Shown piece by piece: positions 1-8,179 of a stretch of 64,000 nucleotides of DNA. The translations under genes were made by a program, and so were the position numbers. Within the stretch, counting starts at the first letter, position 1. Every line of letters begins with the position of its first letter. The notes beneath the pieces are model-generated. The model saw nothing but the letters and a program-made list of their open reading frames with translations. It made no database searches and was not told where the DNA came from. Origin of the DNA: Paenibacillus borealis (GTDB lineage: Bacteria > Bacillota > Bacilli > Paenibacillales > Paenibacillaceae); contig NZ_CP009285.1 in NCBI RefSeq assembly GCF_000758665.1, forward strand, positions 3,782,001 to 3,846,000. Direction: 5' to 3'.

Positions 1-1
1 G

Positions 2-697
<696 letters not shown>

Positions 698-727
698 TCA
701 GGCTGTCGGCAATGAGTTCATAAGCAT

Positions 728-770
728 AGCAGCCAAACAGTGCAGAAGCACTGTTTGGCTGCTATTTGCT
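728..770 (+). terminator. Rho-independent terminator after the GH1 gene
   Basis: A perfect 16-bp stem (728-743 with 748-763) has a 4-base loop AGAA and is followed by ATTTGCT. It closes the phospho-glucosidase transcript. The U-tract is short, but the stem is very stable. Confidence 0.85.
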
Positions 771-888
771 GTGGTAACGGGGAAATAAATCGGAAGCTTG
801 CGTATATGAAGTGATAAAACATATATCCAAATAATACCCTTAGCTGGTTCAATATAGGATGTTCAAAGACAAGAATGAGGGGGCAATA

Positions 889-957
889 ATGCAGGTATTA
901 TATTTATTTGCCGAAGAAGGGGTTGAAGGCTTGAATGGGAAATATATCTTCCGATGA
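889..957 (+). CDS. Possible 22-residue leader peptide overlapping the TPR gene
   Basis: A short frame begins at an ATG placed well behind a strong GAGGGGG ribosome binding site and encodes MQVLYLFAEEGVEGLNGKYI plus two residues, ending at 957. It overlaps the start of the zinc-ribbon/TPR gene at 935 in another frame, so translation of one could be coupled to the other. No family is recognised. It may only be the chance remainder of a purine-rich leader. Confidence 0.25.
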   Translation: MQVLYLFAEEGVEGLNGKYIFR

Positions 958-1981
958 ACAAATGCACTCTGAGATTGAAGAGACCCGGTGTCAGAGCTGC
1001 GGGGGAAGGGAGATTGAAGCAGGATTTACGTTAGCGTTATGCCATGAGTGCCGGACGCAGCTCTCCAGGCGGCCGGTTCCTGTCTGGATCAAGGGTATCA
1101 CAGTGGTAATTGTTATTTTGCTGGTATATGCTATGGCTCACTTTCCATCCACACTGACAGCAGGTATACATTACAAGCGGGGTGTACAGGCATATGCAGA
1201 TCATAAGAACCTTACAGCCGCCCGCGAATTTGAACAAGCATCAGAGCGTTTTCCCGATTCAACCAAGATCCTTGCCCGTCTGTTTCTGGCCTATTACCAT
1301 TCAGACCGGATAAACGAAGCCAATCAGGTATTTGGCAGAATTAGCGGCGAAGAGGCAGAAGACGAGGAGATGGCCAATCAGATCAATACAGTGATTACTG
1401 AAATGGACCGCCGTTATTATGCGGAAGAAGAGCTGGAGGACATACTGGCTGAAGAGGAGCTTGAGCCTCGGATCAAGAAGCTGAAACAATACATAACCGG
1501 GCATCCCGAGAATGTCTCTGGGCAATATTATCTGGCAGACAGTCTCTTTGATGCCAAGCAGTTTACTGAAGTAGAATCCATAATGCTGAAGCTGCGGGAG
1601 TCAGAACCTGATTTTGATATTGCGACTCTGCTGTTAGCTGCAGCTTATAGGGAAACCAAGCAATACGACAAAGCGGCCGTAGAAGTTCAATCTGTGCTTA
1701 GCGGAAACACGGAGAGCGACCATGCTTATTTTGCCTTAAGCAGAATTGAACTGAAGCAGCATAAGGATGAGCAAGGCTTGAGTGACGCACAGAAAGCATA
1801 TGAGCTGAATCCGGATAATGGTGCGAATATCGCCAATTTGGCGCTTGCCAATCACTATACTCAGCATTTGGATGAGCGTGACCATCTGGTGGCCTTGCTG
1901 CAGAACCGTGACGACTATAGTCAACAGGAACTGGATCAGTTAACTTCGGTCTTCAACGCGACAACGGCCTGGCGGGACTAA
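935..1981 (+). CDS. Zinc-ribbon, single-TM, TPR-repeat protein
   Basis: This 348-residue membrane protein starts with a cytoplasmic four-cysteine zinc ribbon (C19-x2-C22, C36-x2-C39). One membrane segment follows (about residues 52-70, WIKGITVVIVILLVYAMAHF), then a long helical part made of tetratricopeptide repeats; clear units lie near residues 80-115, 190-225 and 255-300 (for example the SDAQKAYELNPDNGANIANL type). TPRs are protein-binding scaffolds and no catalytic motif is present. The acidic stretch EEELEDILAEEELEP lies mid-protein. It is the first gene of a tight three-gene operon with an M50-like protein and a small membrane protein, so a role in assembling or presenting substrates to that membrane protease is a reasonable inference. 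The exact substrate is unknown. Confidence 0.8.
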   Translation: MGNISSDEQMHSEIEETRCQSCGGREIEAGFTLALCHECRTQLSRRPVPVWIKGITVVIVILLVYAMAHFPSTLTAGIHYKRGVQAYADHKNLTAAREFEQASERFPDSTKILARLFLAYYHSDRINEANQVFGRISGEEAEDEEMANQINTVITEMDRRYYAEEELEDILAEEELEPRIKKLKQYITGHPENVSGQYYLADSLFDAKQFTEVESIMLKLRESEPDFDIATLLLAAAYRETKQYDKAAVEVQSVLSGNTESDHAYFALSRIELKQHKDEQGLSDAQKAYELNPDNGANIANLALANHYTQHLDERDHLVALLQNRDDYSQQELDQLTSVFNATTAWRD

Positions 1982-2000
1982 TATGAAGTGAGGTGAATCA

Positions 2001-2534
2001 ATGTTTTTTATTCCGGGATTTATTCTATCTATCGTTACGTTTCCGGGTGTAATTGTTCATGAATTTGCCCATCAGCTTTTCTGCAGATTGTTCCGGACCT
2101 CAGTCCTCGATGTCTGCTATTTCCGGGTTGGTAATCCTTCCGGATATGTGGTGCATGAACAGCCCGGTTCTCAGTCTCATCAGATATGGATCGGGCTCGG
2201 CCCATTCTTCATTAATACGGTCATTGGCGCTTTGATTGCGTTGCCTTCAGCTATTCCGGTGATTCAGTTCGGAAACGCAACGTTAATTGATTATATATTG
2301 ATCTGGCTGGGCGTATCCATTGCGATGCATTCCTTCCCGAGCACCGGTGATGCCAAGAATATCTGGAGCAGTATCAAGGACAAGGAGACCTCCTGGCTGA
2401 TGAAAATAATAGTGTCCCCTATTGTCGGGCTCATCTACCTTTGTTCCATTGGTTCGGTTGTGTGGCTGGACTTCATCTATGGCGTCGCTGTAGCCACAGG
2501 CATTCCTTATCTACTCGTCAATTTACTAGCTTAA
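2001..2534 (+). CDS. M50-like integral membrane zinc metalloprotease family protein
   Basis: This 177-residue polytopic membrane protein carries H20-E-F-A-H24, a canonical HExxH zinc-binding motif, inside its first hydrophobic helix (VIVHEFAHQLFCRL), as in site-2-protease-like and DUF3267-type proteins. A later polar segment, SFPSTGDAKNIW around residues 111-121, supplies an aspartate (D117) that could be the third metal ligand. Hydrophobic segments lie near 1-25, 65-110 and 130-175. It begins 19 bases after the TPR gene behind AGTGAGGTGA. In M50 enzymes this architecture cleaves membrane-spanning substrates. Whether this short version is an active protease or a degenerate relative cannot be told from sequence alone. 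Confidence 0.75.
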   Translation: MFFIPGFILSIVTFPGVIVHEFAHQLFCRLFRTSVLDVCYFRVGNPSGYVVHEQPGSQSHQIWIGLGPFFINTVIGALIALPSAIPVIQFGNATLIDYILIWLGVSIAMHSFPSTGDAKNIWSSIKDKETSWLMKIIVSPIVGLIYLCSIGSVVWLDFIYGVAVATGIPYLLVNLLA

Positions 2535-2570
2535 CGGACAACCAACTCTAACCATTAAAGGAGAATTACA

Positions 2571-2891
2571 ATGATCATAAAAGGCATCGAGGGAATGGAC
2601 AGCGGGAGTATTGAGAGTCAAATACAGCAAGGCGGAAAATTCGTAATTTACACCTATTGCTTCTCGGTTATCCTGATGACGTTCAGACGAAGCTCCAATA
2701 TCTATTTTATCCGAGCTGACGAGAATGCCGTTTCTAAGGGGCTCAAGTTCACACTGCTTAGTGCGGTGGTAGGCTGGTGGGGAATTCCCTGGGGGCCGAT
2801 TTATACCATTGGTGCATTGATCACGAACCTCAGGGGCGGAAAAGATGTAACGGCCGAAGTAATGGCCTCTATCTCAGAGCAGAGCGCTTAA
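2571..2891 (+). CDS. Small conserved membrane protein with WWGIPWGPIYT motif
   Basis: This 106-residue protein has two hydrophobic segments, FVIYTYCFSVILMTF (about 24-38) and FTLLSAVVGWWGIPWGPIYT (about 63-82), with a polar loop holding RRSSNIYFIRADENAV between them. I recognise the FIRA...WWGIPWGP pattern as a conserved family of unknown function but cannot name it. It starts behind AAAGGAG, 36 bases after the metalloprotease-like gene, and a terminator follows, so it is the last gene of the three-gene operon. The strict Trp/Gly/Pro pattern suggests a defined membrane structure rather than a simple anchor. No catalytic residues are evident. Confidence 0.7.
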   Translation: MIIKGIEGMDSGSIESQIQQGGKFVIYTYCFSVILMTFRRSSNIYFIRADENAVSKGLKFTLLSAVVGWWGIPWGPIYTIGALITNLRGGKDVTAEVMASISEQSA

Positions 2892-2905
2892 CGTAGACGT
2901 TGCCA

Positions 2906-2976
2906 AAAAGGCTGTCCCCAAAGCAGGAGCTATCCCAAGCAGCCAGTTCATGGCTTTAGGGACAGCTCCTTTTTTG
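2906..2976 (+). terminator. Terminator of the TPR/M50 operon
   Basis: The arms 2910-2924 (GGCTGTCCCCAAAGC) and 2953-2967 pair over 13 of 15 positions and are followed by a run of six or more T, giving a classical intrinsic terminator on the plus strand. It also separates the operon from the convergent methyltransferase gene. Confidence 0.85.
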
Positions 2977-3021
2977 ATTTGTATGAGCTTTTCTGACCGG
3001 GCGGCAGAGGAAATATTTTCA

Positions 3022-3777
3022 TCAGTCCTTGCTGCTGCACACGGCGATATAATTCAGATCCTTGCCAGTGGTATTGAAGAAGGTATACATCTTCTTGAAT
3101 TGGGCGCGGTTTTCTTTTTTGAGTGCATTCTTGAAAATGCGCAGCGTCCCCTGGATACCTTCATCACGGATCATGCCTTTAACACTCATCAGCGACATGG
3201 TTCCTGTAGCGTGTTCGACTCTCTTGAATCCGGTGGAGTTGAATAGTCCTTCCCACTCTGCCACAGGCAGCGGCTCTACATTAATATGAATCGTCCGGCG
3301 CAGCTCCGCCAGCTCCCCGGCCATATTGTCCTTCGCAAAAGTGATGTCATGCGTAAGCAGAACACCGCCGGGCTTCAGCACACGGAAATATTCAGCTACA
3401 GCCTTCTGCTTCGCCGCCTGATTCAGCATGGTCAGCATCGCTTCGTTAATCACGACGTCGAAGCTGTTATCCTCAAAAGGCAGCTTCATCGCATTGGCCT
3501 GTCTGACCTGGATGTACCCCTCCAGATTGGCATCTCTAATATTCTTCTCAGCCTTCTCAAGTGCTCTGGGGTCCATATCAATCCCGGTAATCTGACACTT
3601 ATACTCACGCGCAAGCTGGATAGAGGTGGTACACATGTTGCAGGCCACTTCCAGCATCCGGCTGTCTTTGCTCAGCTTCGCATGCCGGATCAACCAGTTC
3701 GTAGCAGCGACACCGCCGGGACGCAGCCGCTTTTTGCCCAGTTTGGCCAGGAAATTATGCCCGACTTCCTTTTTCAA
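3022..3777 (-). CDS. Class I SAM-dependent methyltransferase with unusual motif I
   Basis: This 251-residue protein has the class I methyltransferase layout: motif I region LEVACNMCTTSIQLA, then GIDMDPRALEKAEKN with the acidic ribose-binding residue, a VRQANAMKLPFEDNSFDVVINEAMLT segment, and EYFRVLKPGGVLLTHD. Motif I does not have the common GxGxG; two cysteines (ACNMC) occupy that loop. The start MKKEVGHN lies inside the end of the preceding cupin gene (23-base overlap), so translation is probably coupled. It is the last gene of a cupin-cupin-methyltransferase operon opposite a Crp/Fnr-type regulator. The substrate is unknown; the context suggests a stress or small-signal response rather than housekeeping rRNA methylation. 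Confidence 0.85.
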   Translation of the reverse strand: MKKEVGHNFLAKLGKKRLRPGGVAATNWLIRHAKLSKDSRMLEVACNMCTTSIQLAREYKCQITGIDMDPRALEKAEKNIRDANLEGYIQVRQANAMKLPFEDNSFDVVINEAMLTMLNQAAKQKAVAEYFRVLKPGGVLLTHDITFAKDNMAGELAELRRTIHINVEPLPVAEWEGLFNSTGFKRVEHATGTMSLMSVKGMIRDEGIQGTLRIFKNALKKENRAQFKKMYTFFNTTGKDLNYIAVCSSKD

Positions 3778-4138
3778 CGTGTCTCAGCTCCTTCTTCTCC
3801 GGTTTGACCACAATCAGCAGCATTTGGAAGGCTTCTGTAGCATATAGCGCATGCGGAATATTAGCAGGTAAAATGATCGTTTCCCCGGCCAGCACAGTGT
3901 ATGGTTTATCCGCAATGGTGATCTGAGCTTCGCCCGACAGAATATTTACCATGGCATCGCCCGGGGAGGAGTGGCCGCCAATCGACGAGCCCTTATCCAG
4001 GGAGATCAGTGTCATGGCGAGACTGGAGCGCTGTACCAGGGTCAGGCTCGATACCTGCTGCTCTTCCACCGTAATGATCTTCCGTAAATCCATGACTTCG
4101 GCTTGCGGCAATCTTTTAATATAATGTTCTTGCTTCAT
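3755..4138 (-). CDS. Cupin domain protein (second of two)
   Basis: This 127-residue single-domain cupin has the strands and turns IGGHSSPGDAMVNILSGEAQI (first cupin motif) and LPANIPHALYA (second motif), with one histidine in each, enough for weak metal binding. Cupins bind small ligands or catalyse simple conversions; a specific reaction cannot be assigned. I chose the ATG at 4138 because GGAGGTAG stands just upstream; a longer in-frame start at 4204 would run into the neighbouring cupin gene. The 3' end overlaps the methyltransferase start. The protein is likely a ligand sensor or isomerase working with the methyltransferase. Confidence 0.82.
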   Translation of the reverse strand: MKQEHYIKRLPQAEVMDLRKIITVEEQQVSSLTLVQRSSLAMTLISLDKGSSIGGHSSPGDAMVNILSGEAQITIADKPYTVLAGETIILPANIPHALYATEAFQMLLIVVKPEKKELRHVEKGSRA

Positions 4139-4154
4139 ACGATCTACCTCCAGG

Positions 4155-4490
4155 TTATATGCTGATTTGCAGAAATTTGCAGCTGCTCTGCGCAGCGAAT
4201 TCATGCCAGGTACCGGCTTGGACGATTACCGCTGCCCCGGCGGTTAATGGACAGGGCTGCTCTGCTATGAGCATGTGGAGCTCTCCCTCCAGTACGTGAA
4301 TGAGCTTGGATCTGGGCGAGGTCTCCGAGCTGATGGTCTCATCCTTATCCATGCCATACAGTACCCATTCAGGTGCCCCGGCTTGTCCCGAACCTTCTGT
4401 GATATTCAGTGTTCTGCTCGATATCTGATAGGGCCGGATGCTAATCATGTCATTGAAATAAAATACTGTGCCTGCAGTCATTCCGCTCAT
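4155..4490 (-). CDS. Cupin domain protein (first of two)
   Basis: This 111-residue cupin has SKLIHVLEGELHMLI and AGTWHEFAAQSSCKFLQ as its two conserved cupin segments. The ATG at 4490 has a perfect AGGAGG seven bases upstream; in-frame upstream starts would cross the divergent promoter and are rejected. The gene lies directly next to the regulator promoter region and reads away from the Crp/Fnr gene, so it is probably the regulator's first target. Together with the second cupin and the methyltransferase it forms a compact operon. The ligand is unknown. Confidence 0.8.
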   Translation of the reverse strand: MSGMTAGTVFYFNDMISIRPYQISSRTLNITEGSGQAGAPEWVLYGMDKDETISSETSPRSKLIHVLEGELHMLIAEQPCPLTAGAAVIVQAGTWHEFAAQSSCKFLQISI

Positions 4491-4508
4491 GCCGTCCTCC
4501 TGTATATA

Positions 4509-4560
4509 TTGAATGATTCTTAACATTTGGTATAATGAGATAAGGTGAGAATCGTTCTCA
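4509..4560 (+). promoter_or_regulatory. Promoter of the Crp/Fnr gene with a 15-bp palindromic operator
   Basis: TTGAAT (4509-4514), a 16-base spacer and TATAAT (4531-4536) make a good sigma-A promoter. Ten bases after the -10 box comes TGAGAATCGTTCTCA (4546-4560), a 7-1-7 palindrome with one mismatch. Its shape is that of Fur/PerR-family operators (TGATAATNATTATCA type), although the core differs. Placed over the transcription start, it would repress the regulator gene and possibly the divergent cupin operon. Confidence 0.6.
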
Positions 4561-4594
4561 TTTATTGAATTGTAGCAGAGTTTGTACAATGACT

Positions 4595-4612
4595 CTGTTG
4601 CCATGGCAACAG
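4595..4612. promoter_or_regulatory. Perfect 18-bp palindrome next to the Crp/Fnr ribosome binding site
   Basis: CTGTTGCCATGGCAACAG reads identically on both strands and its last bases merge into the AGGAGG ribosome binding site (4611-4616) of the regulator gene. It may be an operator, for example for the regulator itself, or a mRNA hairpin limiting translation. The core differs from the classic Crp and Fnr half-sites. Confidence 0.5.
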
Positions 4613-4625
4613 GAGGCGGATAAAT

Positions 4626-5309
4626 GTGCAGCAATATATGAACAAAATCCAAAGCACGGTCTTATTTAAAGGATTTATGATCAGCGAGGTGCAGCAGGCA
4701 CTGGGTTGTCTTCAGGGTACAATTAAGGATTTCGCCAAGAAGGATGTCATCTTCAAGCAGGAGGAATATCTGGATTCGGCGGGTATTATTCTGCAGGGAA
4801 ATGTATTGCTGTGCAAGGAGAATCGTTCGGGCATGCGGTTCATATTCTCGGAGCTTGAGAGCGGGGAGATTATCGGGGAGACCGCACTTCGTCTGGAGCA
4901 GGAGCCCAGCGGCTACGAAGCGGTTGCAGGCTCGGCGTGCCGCGTGCTGTTCATCAAGATTAACAAAATTGTACGTCCGGGCCAGGCGACCTGCCATTTG
5001 AGAAGCCGGATTATTGAGAATATGCTGACCTTGCTGCTGGAGAATAACCGGTCGATGGTTCAGAAGCTTGACCTGGTTTCACACAAATCACTGCGGGAAC
5101 GGATTATCCACTACTTGAGCCTGCAGGCCCAAAAAAATAATTCGCCCGTCTTTGAGATTCCATTCAGCCGGAATGATCTGGCGGATTACCTGACTGTGGA
5201 CCGTAGTGCCTTATCCAGGGAACTGCAGCGGATGGCACAGGATGGACTGATCCGGTTTACACGGAACCAGTTTGAATTGCTGGAGATAGATTATGAGCTG
5301 CAGTGGTAA
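4626..5309 (+). CDS. Crp/Fnr family transcriptional regulator
   Basis: This 227-residue regulator has an N-terminal cyclic-nucleotide-binding-like beta barrel (about 20-130, with GIILQGNVLLCKENRSG and FSELESGEIIGETALRL) and a C-terminal winged helix (about 160-225, FSRNDLADYLTVDRSALSRELQRM), typical of Crp/Fnr proteins. The cysteines are not in the four-cysteine Fnr iron-sulphur pattern, so an oxygen-sensing cluster is unlikely. The start is GTG at 4626 behind AGGAGG; an alternative ATG lies 12 bases further. It faces away from a cupin-cupin-methyltransferase operon, with two palindromes between, the usual design of a local regulator controlling itself and a divergent operon. The effector is unknown. 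Confidence 0.88.
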   Translation: MQQYMNKIQSTVLFKGFMISEVQQALGCLQGTIKDFAKKDVIFKQEEYLDSAGIILQGNVLLCKENRSGMRFIFSELESGEIIGETALRLEQEPSGYEAVAGSACRVLFIKINKIVRPGQATCHLRSRIIENMLTLLLENNRSMVQKLDLVSHKSLRERIIHYLSLQAQKNNSPVFEIPFSRNDLADYLTVDRSALSRELQRMAQDGLIRFTRNQFELLEIDYELQW

Positions 5310-5327
5310 AAGAATGCTGACTCCTGT

Positions 5328-5354
5328 AAGTACAGATTGACAATCTGTACTTTT
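5328..5354 (+). terminator. Hairpin after the Crp/Fnr gene
   Basis: A perfect 11-bp stem, AAGTACAGATT (5328-5338) with AATCTGTACTT (5342-5352), has a 3-base loop and is followed by TTGAATAT. It is probably the regulator's terminator, though the T-run is weak. Confidence 0.6.
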
Positions 5355-5365
5355 GAATATATTGT

Positions 5366-5480
5366 AGATACATTAAGTCTTTGATTGGGGGGTGTTTACT
5401 GCCCGTCCAATTAGCGGAATAATCTGTCCGAAGTTAAAGGAGAGGGCGTAATCCGCTTTTATTAAGGACTTAGTGTATCT
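5366..5480. repeat. 115-bp element bounded by 20-bp inverted arms (MITE-like or leader RNA)
   Basis: The left arm 5366-5385 and right arm 5461-5480 are inverted copies over 20 bases with three transitions, all of which become G-U pairs in plus-strand RNA. A second, inner pair AGCGGA (5413-5418) and TCCGCT (5452-5457) nests inside. The element fills the space before the MFS gene. It could be a small non-autonomous insertion or a structured 5' leader controlling the pump. No target duplication is obvious. Confidence 0.5.
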
Positions 5481-5519
5481 TTAATGTATTTTATAACAAG
5501 AGAGACAGGTGGAGACGGA

Positions 5520-6899
5520 ATGAAAAGCAGACCCGGATTAATCGTATCTTCGCTGGTCATCGCGAATTTCCTCGGGCAGCTGATGCAGACGATGCTGAAT
5601 ACGGCATTGCCCAGAATGATGCTGGATTTGGGGATTAATGAAGGCAGGGCCCAGTGGCTGATTACTGTATACTATCTGACCGCAGGCATAACGGTGCCTG
5701 TTGCCGGATTTTTAATCGGAAGATTCACGACAAGAGGTTTATTCTTCACTTCAGCAACTGCCTTTGCGGCAGGCACCCTTATCGCGGGAATATCGCCGAA
5801 TTTTATCCTTATTCTGAACGGGCGTATTATCCAGGGCTTAGGGGCAGGACTGCTGATGCCTCTGTTCCAGACAACGATTCTCAGGGTGTTCCCGAAGGGG
5901 AAGATAGGCTCGGCTATGGGGTTAATCGGACTGGTAATGGGGCTGGCTCCGGCGCTGGGTCCGACCCTGTCAGGTTTAGTCGTTCAGGAACACTCCTGGC
6001 GGATTCTCTTCTACGCATTGCTGCCTGTAGTGATAGCCAACCTGCTGCTCGCTGCGTTCAGTTTGCAGAATGTGGGGGGGAGGCACCGGGAGAAGCTGGA
6101 CTACATATCTATTTTATTTTCAACAACCGGATTTGCCGGTCTGTTATACGGTGTTAATCTGGCAGGGGATCAAAATGGCTCGCGGGTATGGACAGGGGCT
6201 GCTATCCTAAGCGGGATATTGTTCATAGTTCTATTTATCAGGCGTCAACTGAAGCTTACCGTTCCATTGCTGGATTTTAAGCTGTTTCGTAACAGGAACT
6301 TTAGCCTCGCCTCAATCATTGGGGTGCTGATGTTCATTGTAATGGTGGGTGGTGAGCTGCTGATTCCGCTATATGTGCAGAATGTCCGGGGGCTGACACC
6401 AAGGGAGTCAGGTCTAATGCTGCTGCCGGGTGCGCTGCTGCTGGGGTGTACCAGTGTAATCTCCGGAAAAATATATGACCGCTATGGAGTGAAGATAGTG
6501 CTTCGCGGCGGGTTTACCCTCATTGCCGGGGTAGCTTTGCTAATCTCGCTTATGTTATCCCAGGATTCATCCATACTTATACTCGCTGTACTCTATGTAT
6601 TTCTAATGGTGGGAATCGGGTTTATTATGACGCCTGTTACCGCCTATGCGATGGCAAGTGTACCTCCTAAGATGATTCCACATGCCTCTCCAATGACGAT
6701 TTCAATCCGCTCGTTAGCCAGCTCTTTGGGTGGGGTTCTGCTGATAGCCATAATGACGATTACGATGAATTTCAGTTCTTCCTCATTCCCGGTGAATATG
6801 ATGTACGGATTTCATGCCGCTTTTTGGAGCTTGACCGTAGTGGCCATAGCCGGATTAGGTTTATCTTTTACTATCAAAGGTCTGACTCATACATCATAA
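5520..6899 (+). CDS. MFS drug exporter, DHA2 (EmrB/QacA-like) family
   Basis: This 459-residue, highly hydrophobic protein carries MFS hallmarks: MMLDLGINEGRAQWLITVYYL near the N-terminus, GRFTTRGLFFTSATAF in the loop between helices 2 and 3, and the antiporter motif C region MGLIGLVMGLAPALGPTLSG, which marks drug:proton antiporters. Length and helix spacing fit the 12-14 helix DHA2 group. The ATG at 5520 is preferred because GGTGGAG precedes it; an upstream ATG at 5484 lacks a site. The gene is preceded by a 115-bp inverted-repeat element and followed, after a Fur box, by an iron substrate-binding protein, so export of an iron-related metabolite is possible but unproven. The substrate is unknown. 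Confidence 0.88.
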   Translation: MKSRPGLIVSSLVIANFLGQLMQTMLNTALPRMMLDLGINEGRAQWLITVYYLTAGITVPVAGFLIGRFTTRGLFFTSATAFAAGTLIAGISPNFILILNGRIIQGLGAGLLMPLFQTTILRVFPKGKIGSAMGLIGLVMGLAPALGPTLSGLVVQEHSWRILFYALLPVVIANLLLAAFSLQNVGGRHREKLDYISILFSTTGFAGLLYGVNLAGDQNGSRVWTGAAILSGILFIVLFIRRQLKLTVPLLDFKLFRNRNFSLASIIGVLMFIVMVGGELLIPLYVQNVRGLTPRESGLMLLPGALLLGCTSVISGKIYDRYGVKIVLRGGFTLIAGVALLISLMLSQDSSILILAVLYVFLMVGIGFIMTPVTAYAMASVPPKMIPHASPMTISIRSLASSLGGVLLIAIMTITMNFSSSSFPVNMMYGFHAAFWSLTVVAIAGLGLSFTIKGLTHTS

Positions 6900-6992
6900 A
6901 TAGGAAAGACTTTTTTTGCTTTGCGAAGATCGTCCATGTTTTTAACGACAATAATCCATGTTCAAAAAGGGGAGATGAAACTATTATATTAG

Positions 6993-7020
6993 TAATGATG
7001 ATAATGATTATCATTATTAA
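6993..7020. promoter_or_regulatory. Fur box before the iron substrate-binding protein
   Basis: TGATAATGATTATCA (6999-7013) is a perfect 7-1-7 match to the Bacillus Fur consensus, embedded in a longer AT-rich palindrome. It lies 33 bases before the start of the substrate-binding protein, so iron-dependent repression of that gene is expected. Confidence 0.9.
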
Positions 7021-7046
7021 TAAATGATGGAGAGTGGTAGCTGGCT

Positions 7047-8006
7047 ATGATAAAGAGAATAACAGGTTTGGTACTTGCCGGTGTTATGGCATTGGGTATC
7101 GTTTCTGTCGCAGGTGTAAATGTCGCGTCTGTGGGCGTTGCAGAAGCAGCACAGGCAACACAAAAGATTACCTATAAAGGCAAGGTATACACCGTTCCGG
7201 TCAAAACCAATAATATTGTCATTACCGGTGCAGTAGAGGCTCTGGAAGACGCACTGGTGCTGAATTTCAAACCTAAGGGAGCACTGACTGTCGGTGGTGA
7301 GTTCCCTTCAATCTTTTCCAAAATAACAAGCGGCGTAACAGCGATCGGGGAAAAGGCAGAACCAGACCTGGAAGCGATCCTGAAGCTCAAACCGGATATT
7401 ATCCTCAGCAGCACGAAGTTCCCGGCGGAGACCAATGAGAAGCTGGCGAAGATTGCGACTACGATTCCAGTATCGCATATCGCCACCGATTGGATGGACA
7501 ACCTGAAGCTGCTCGCAGCACTAACAGGCAAACAGAAGGAAGCGACTACTGCGATTCTGAAATATCAGAAGGAACTGAAGGAAGCCAAAGTGAAGCTTGC
7601 ACCGAAGCTCAAGGACAAGAAGGTCATTGCTCTGCGCATCCGCTCAGGCAGCCTGTTCCTCTATCCGCAGGACGTATTTTTTAACCGCTCCCTGTATGCC
7701 GATCTAGGAGCAACTGTACCGAAGGAAGTGCAGCAGGTCAAAGCCCAGCAGAATATTTCCCTGGAATCCTTTGCGGCAATCAACCCGGATTACATCTTTG
7801 TACAGTTCTCGGCGGACGAGAACAAAGACAATCCTAAGGCACTGGAAGAGCTGCAGAAGAATGCCATCTGGAAGAGCCTGAAAGCTGTGAAGAGCGGCAA
7901 TGTATTCGTCAATCTGGTAGATCCGCTGGCACAAGGCGGAACTGCGTTCAGCAAGTTCTCCTTCCTTGAAGCCCTGATGAAAACTAAGCTGTACACAGCG
8001 AAGTAA
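7047..8006 (+). CDS. Iron/siderophore ABC transporter substrate-binding protein without lipobox
   Basis: This 319-residue protein belongs to the FecB/FhuD-like periplasmic-binding family: GAVEALEDALVLNFKPKGAL and KPDIILSST in the first lobe, a linking helix, then SLESFAAINPDYIFVQFS and NAIWKSLKAVKSGNVFVNL in the second. A signal peptide is present (MIKRITGLVLAGVMALGIVS...), but no cysteine follows it, so the usual lipoprotein anchor of Gram-positive binding proteins is missing; cleavage after an AEA-type site is likely. A perfect Fur box precedes the gene. No permease or ATPase is adjacent; the FecCD pair 6 kb away could be shared. The alanine-rich segment just after the signal peptide is the only other oddity. 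Confidence 0.88.
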   Translation: MIKRITGLVLAGVMALGIVSVAGVNVASVGVAEAAQATQKITYKGKVYTVPVKTNNIVITGAVEALEDALVLNFKPKGALTVGGEFPSIFSKITSGVTAIGEKAEPDLEAILKLKPDIILSSTKFPAETNEKLAKIATTIPVSHIATDWMDNLKLLAALTGKQKEATTAILKYQKELKEAKVKLAPKLKDKKVIALRIRSGSLFLYPQDVFFNRSLYADLGATVPKEVQQVKAQQNISLESFAAINPDYIFVQFSADENKDNPKALEELQKNAIWKSLKAVKSGNVFVNLVDPLAQGGTAFSKFSFLEALMKTKLYTAK

Positions 8007-8044
8007 GATTCACTCAGCCTATCGAATGAAAACGAACGAAACAG

Positions 8045-8072
8045 GAGAGAGCCCAGGCCGGCTCTCTTTTTG
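8045..8072 (+). terminator. Terminator after the iron-binding protein gene
   Basis: The stem AGAGAGCC (8046-8053) pairs with GGCTCTCT (8060-8067) and is followed by TTTTTG, a standard intrinsic terminator. Confidence 0.85.
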
Positions 8073-8179
8073 CTGCAGCCTATGCAGGTACTATTTATTG
8101 GTGAATTATATATAGCACCTTATATTATGTTATAATGAATTTCTTATTGTAAACTACAAAGAATAGAGGTCGCTAGAGG

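Noticed and set aside
3286..3807. 173-residue plus-strand frame over the methyltransferase gene
   Set aside because: Shadow of the real minus-strand gene, no ribosome binding site and no recognisable domain.
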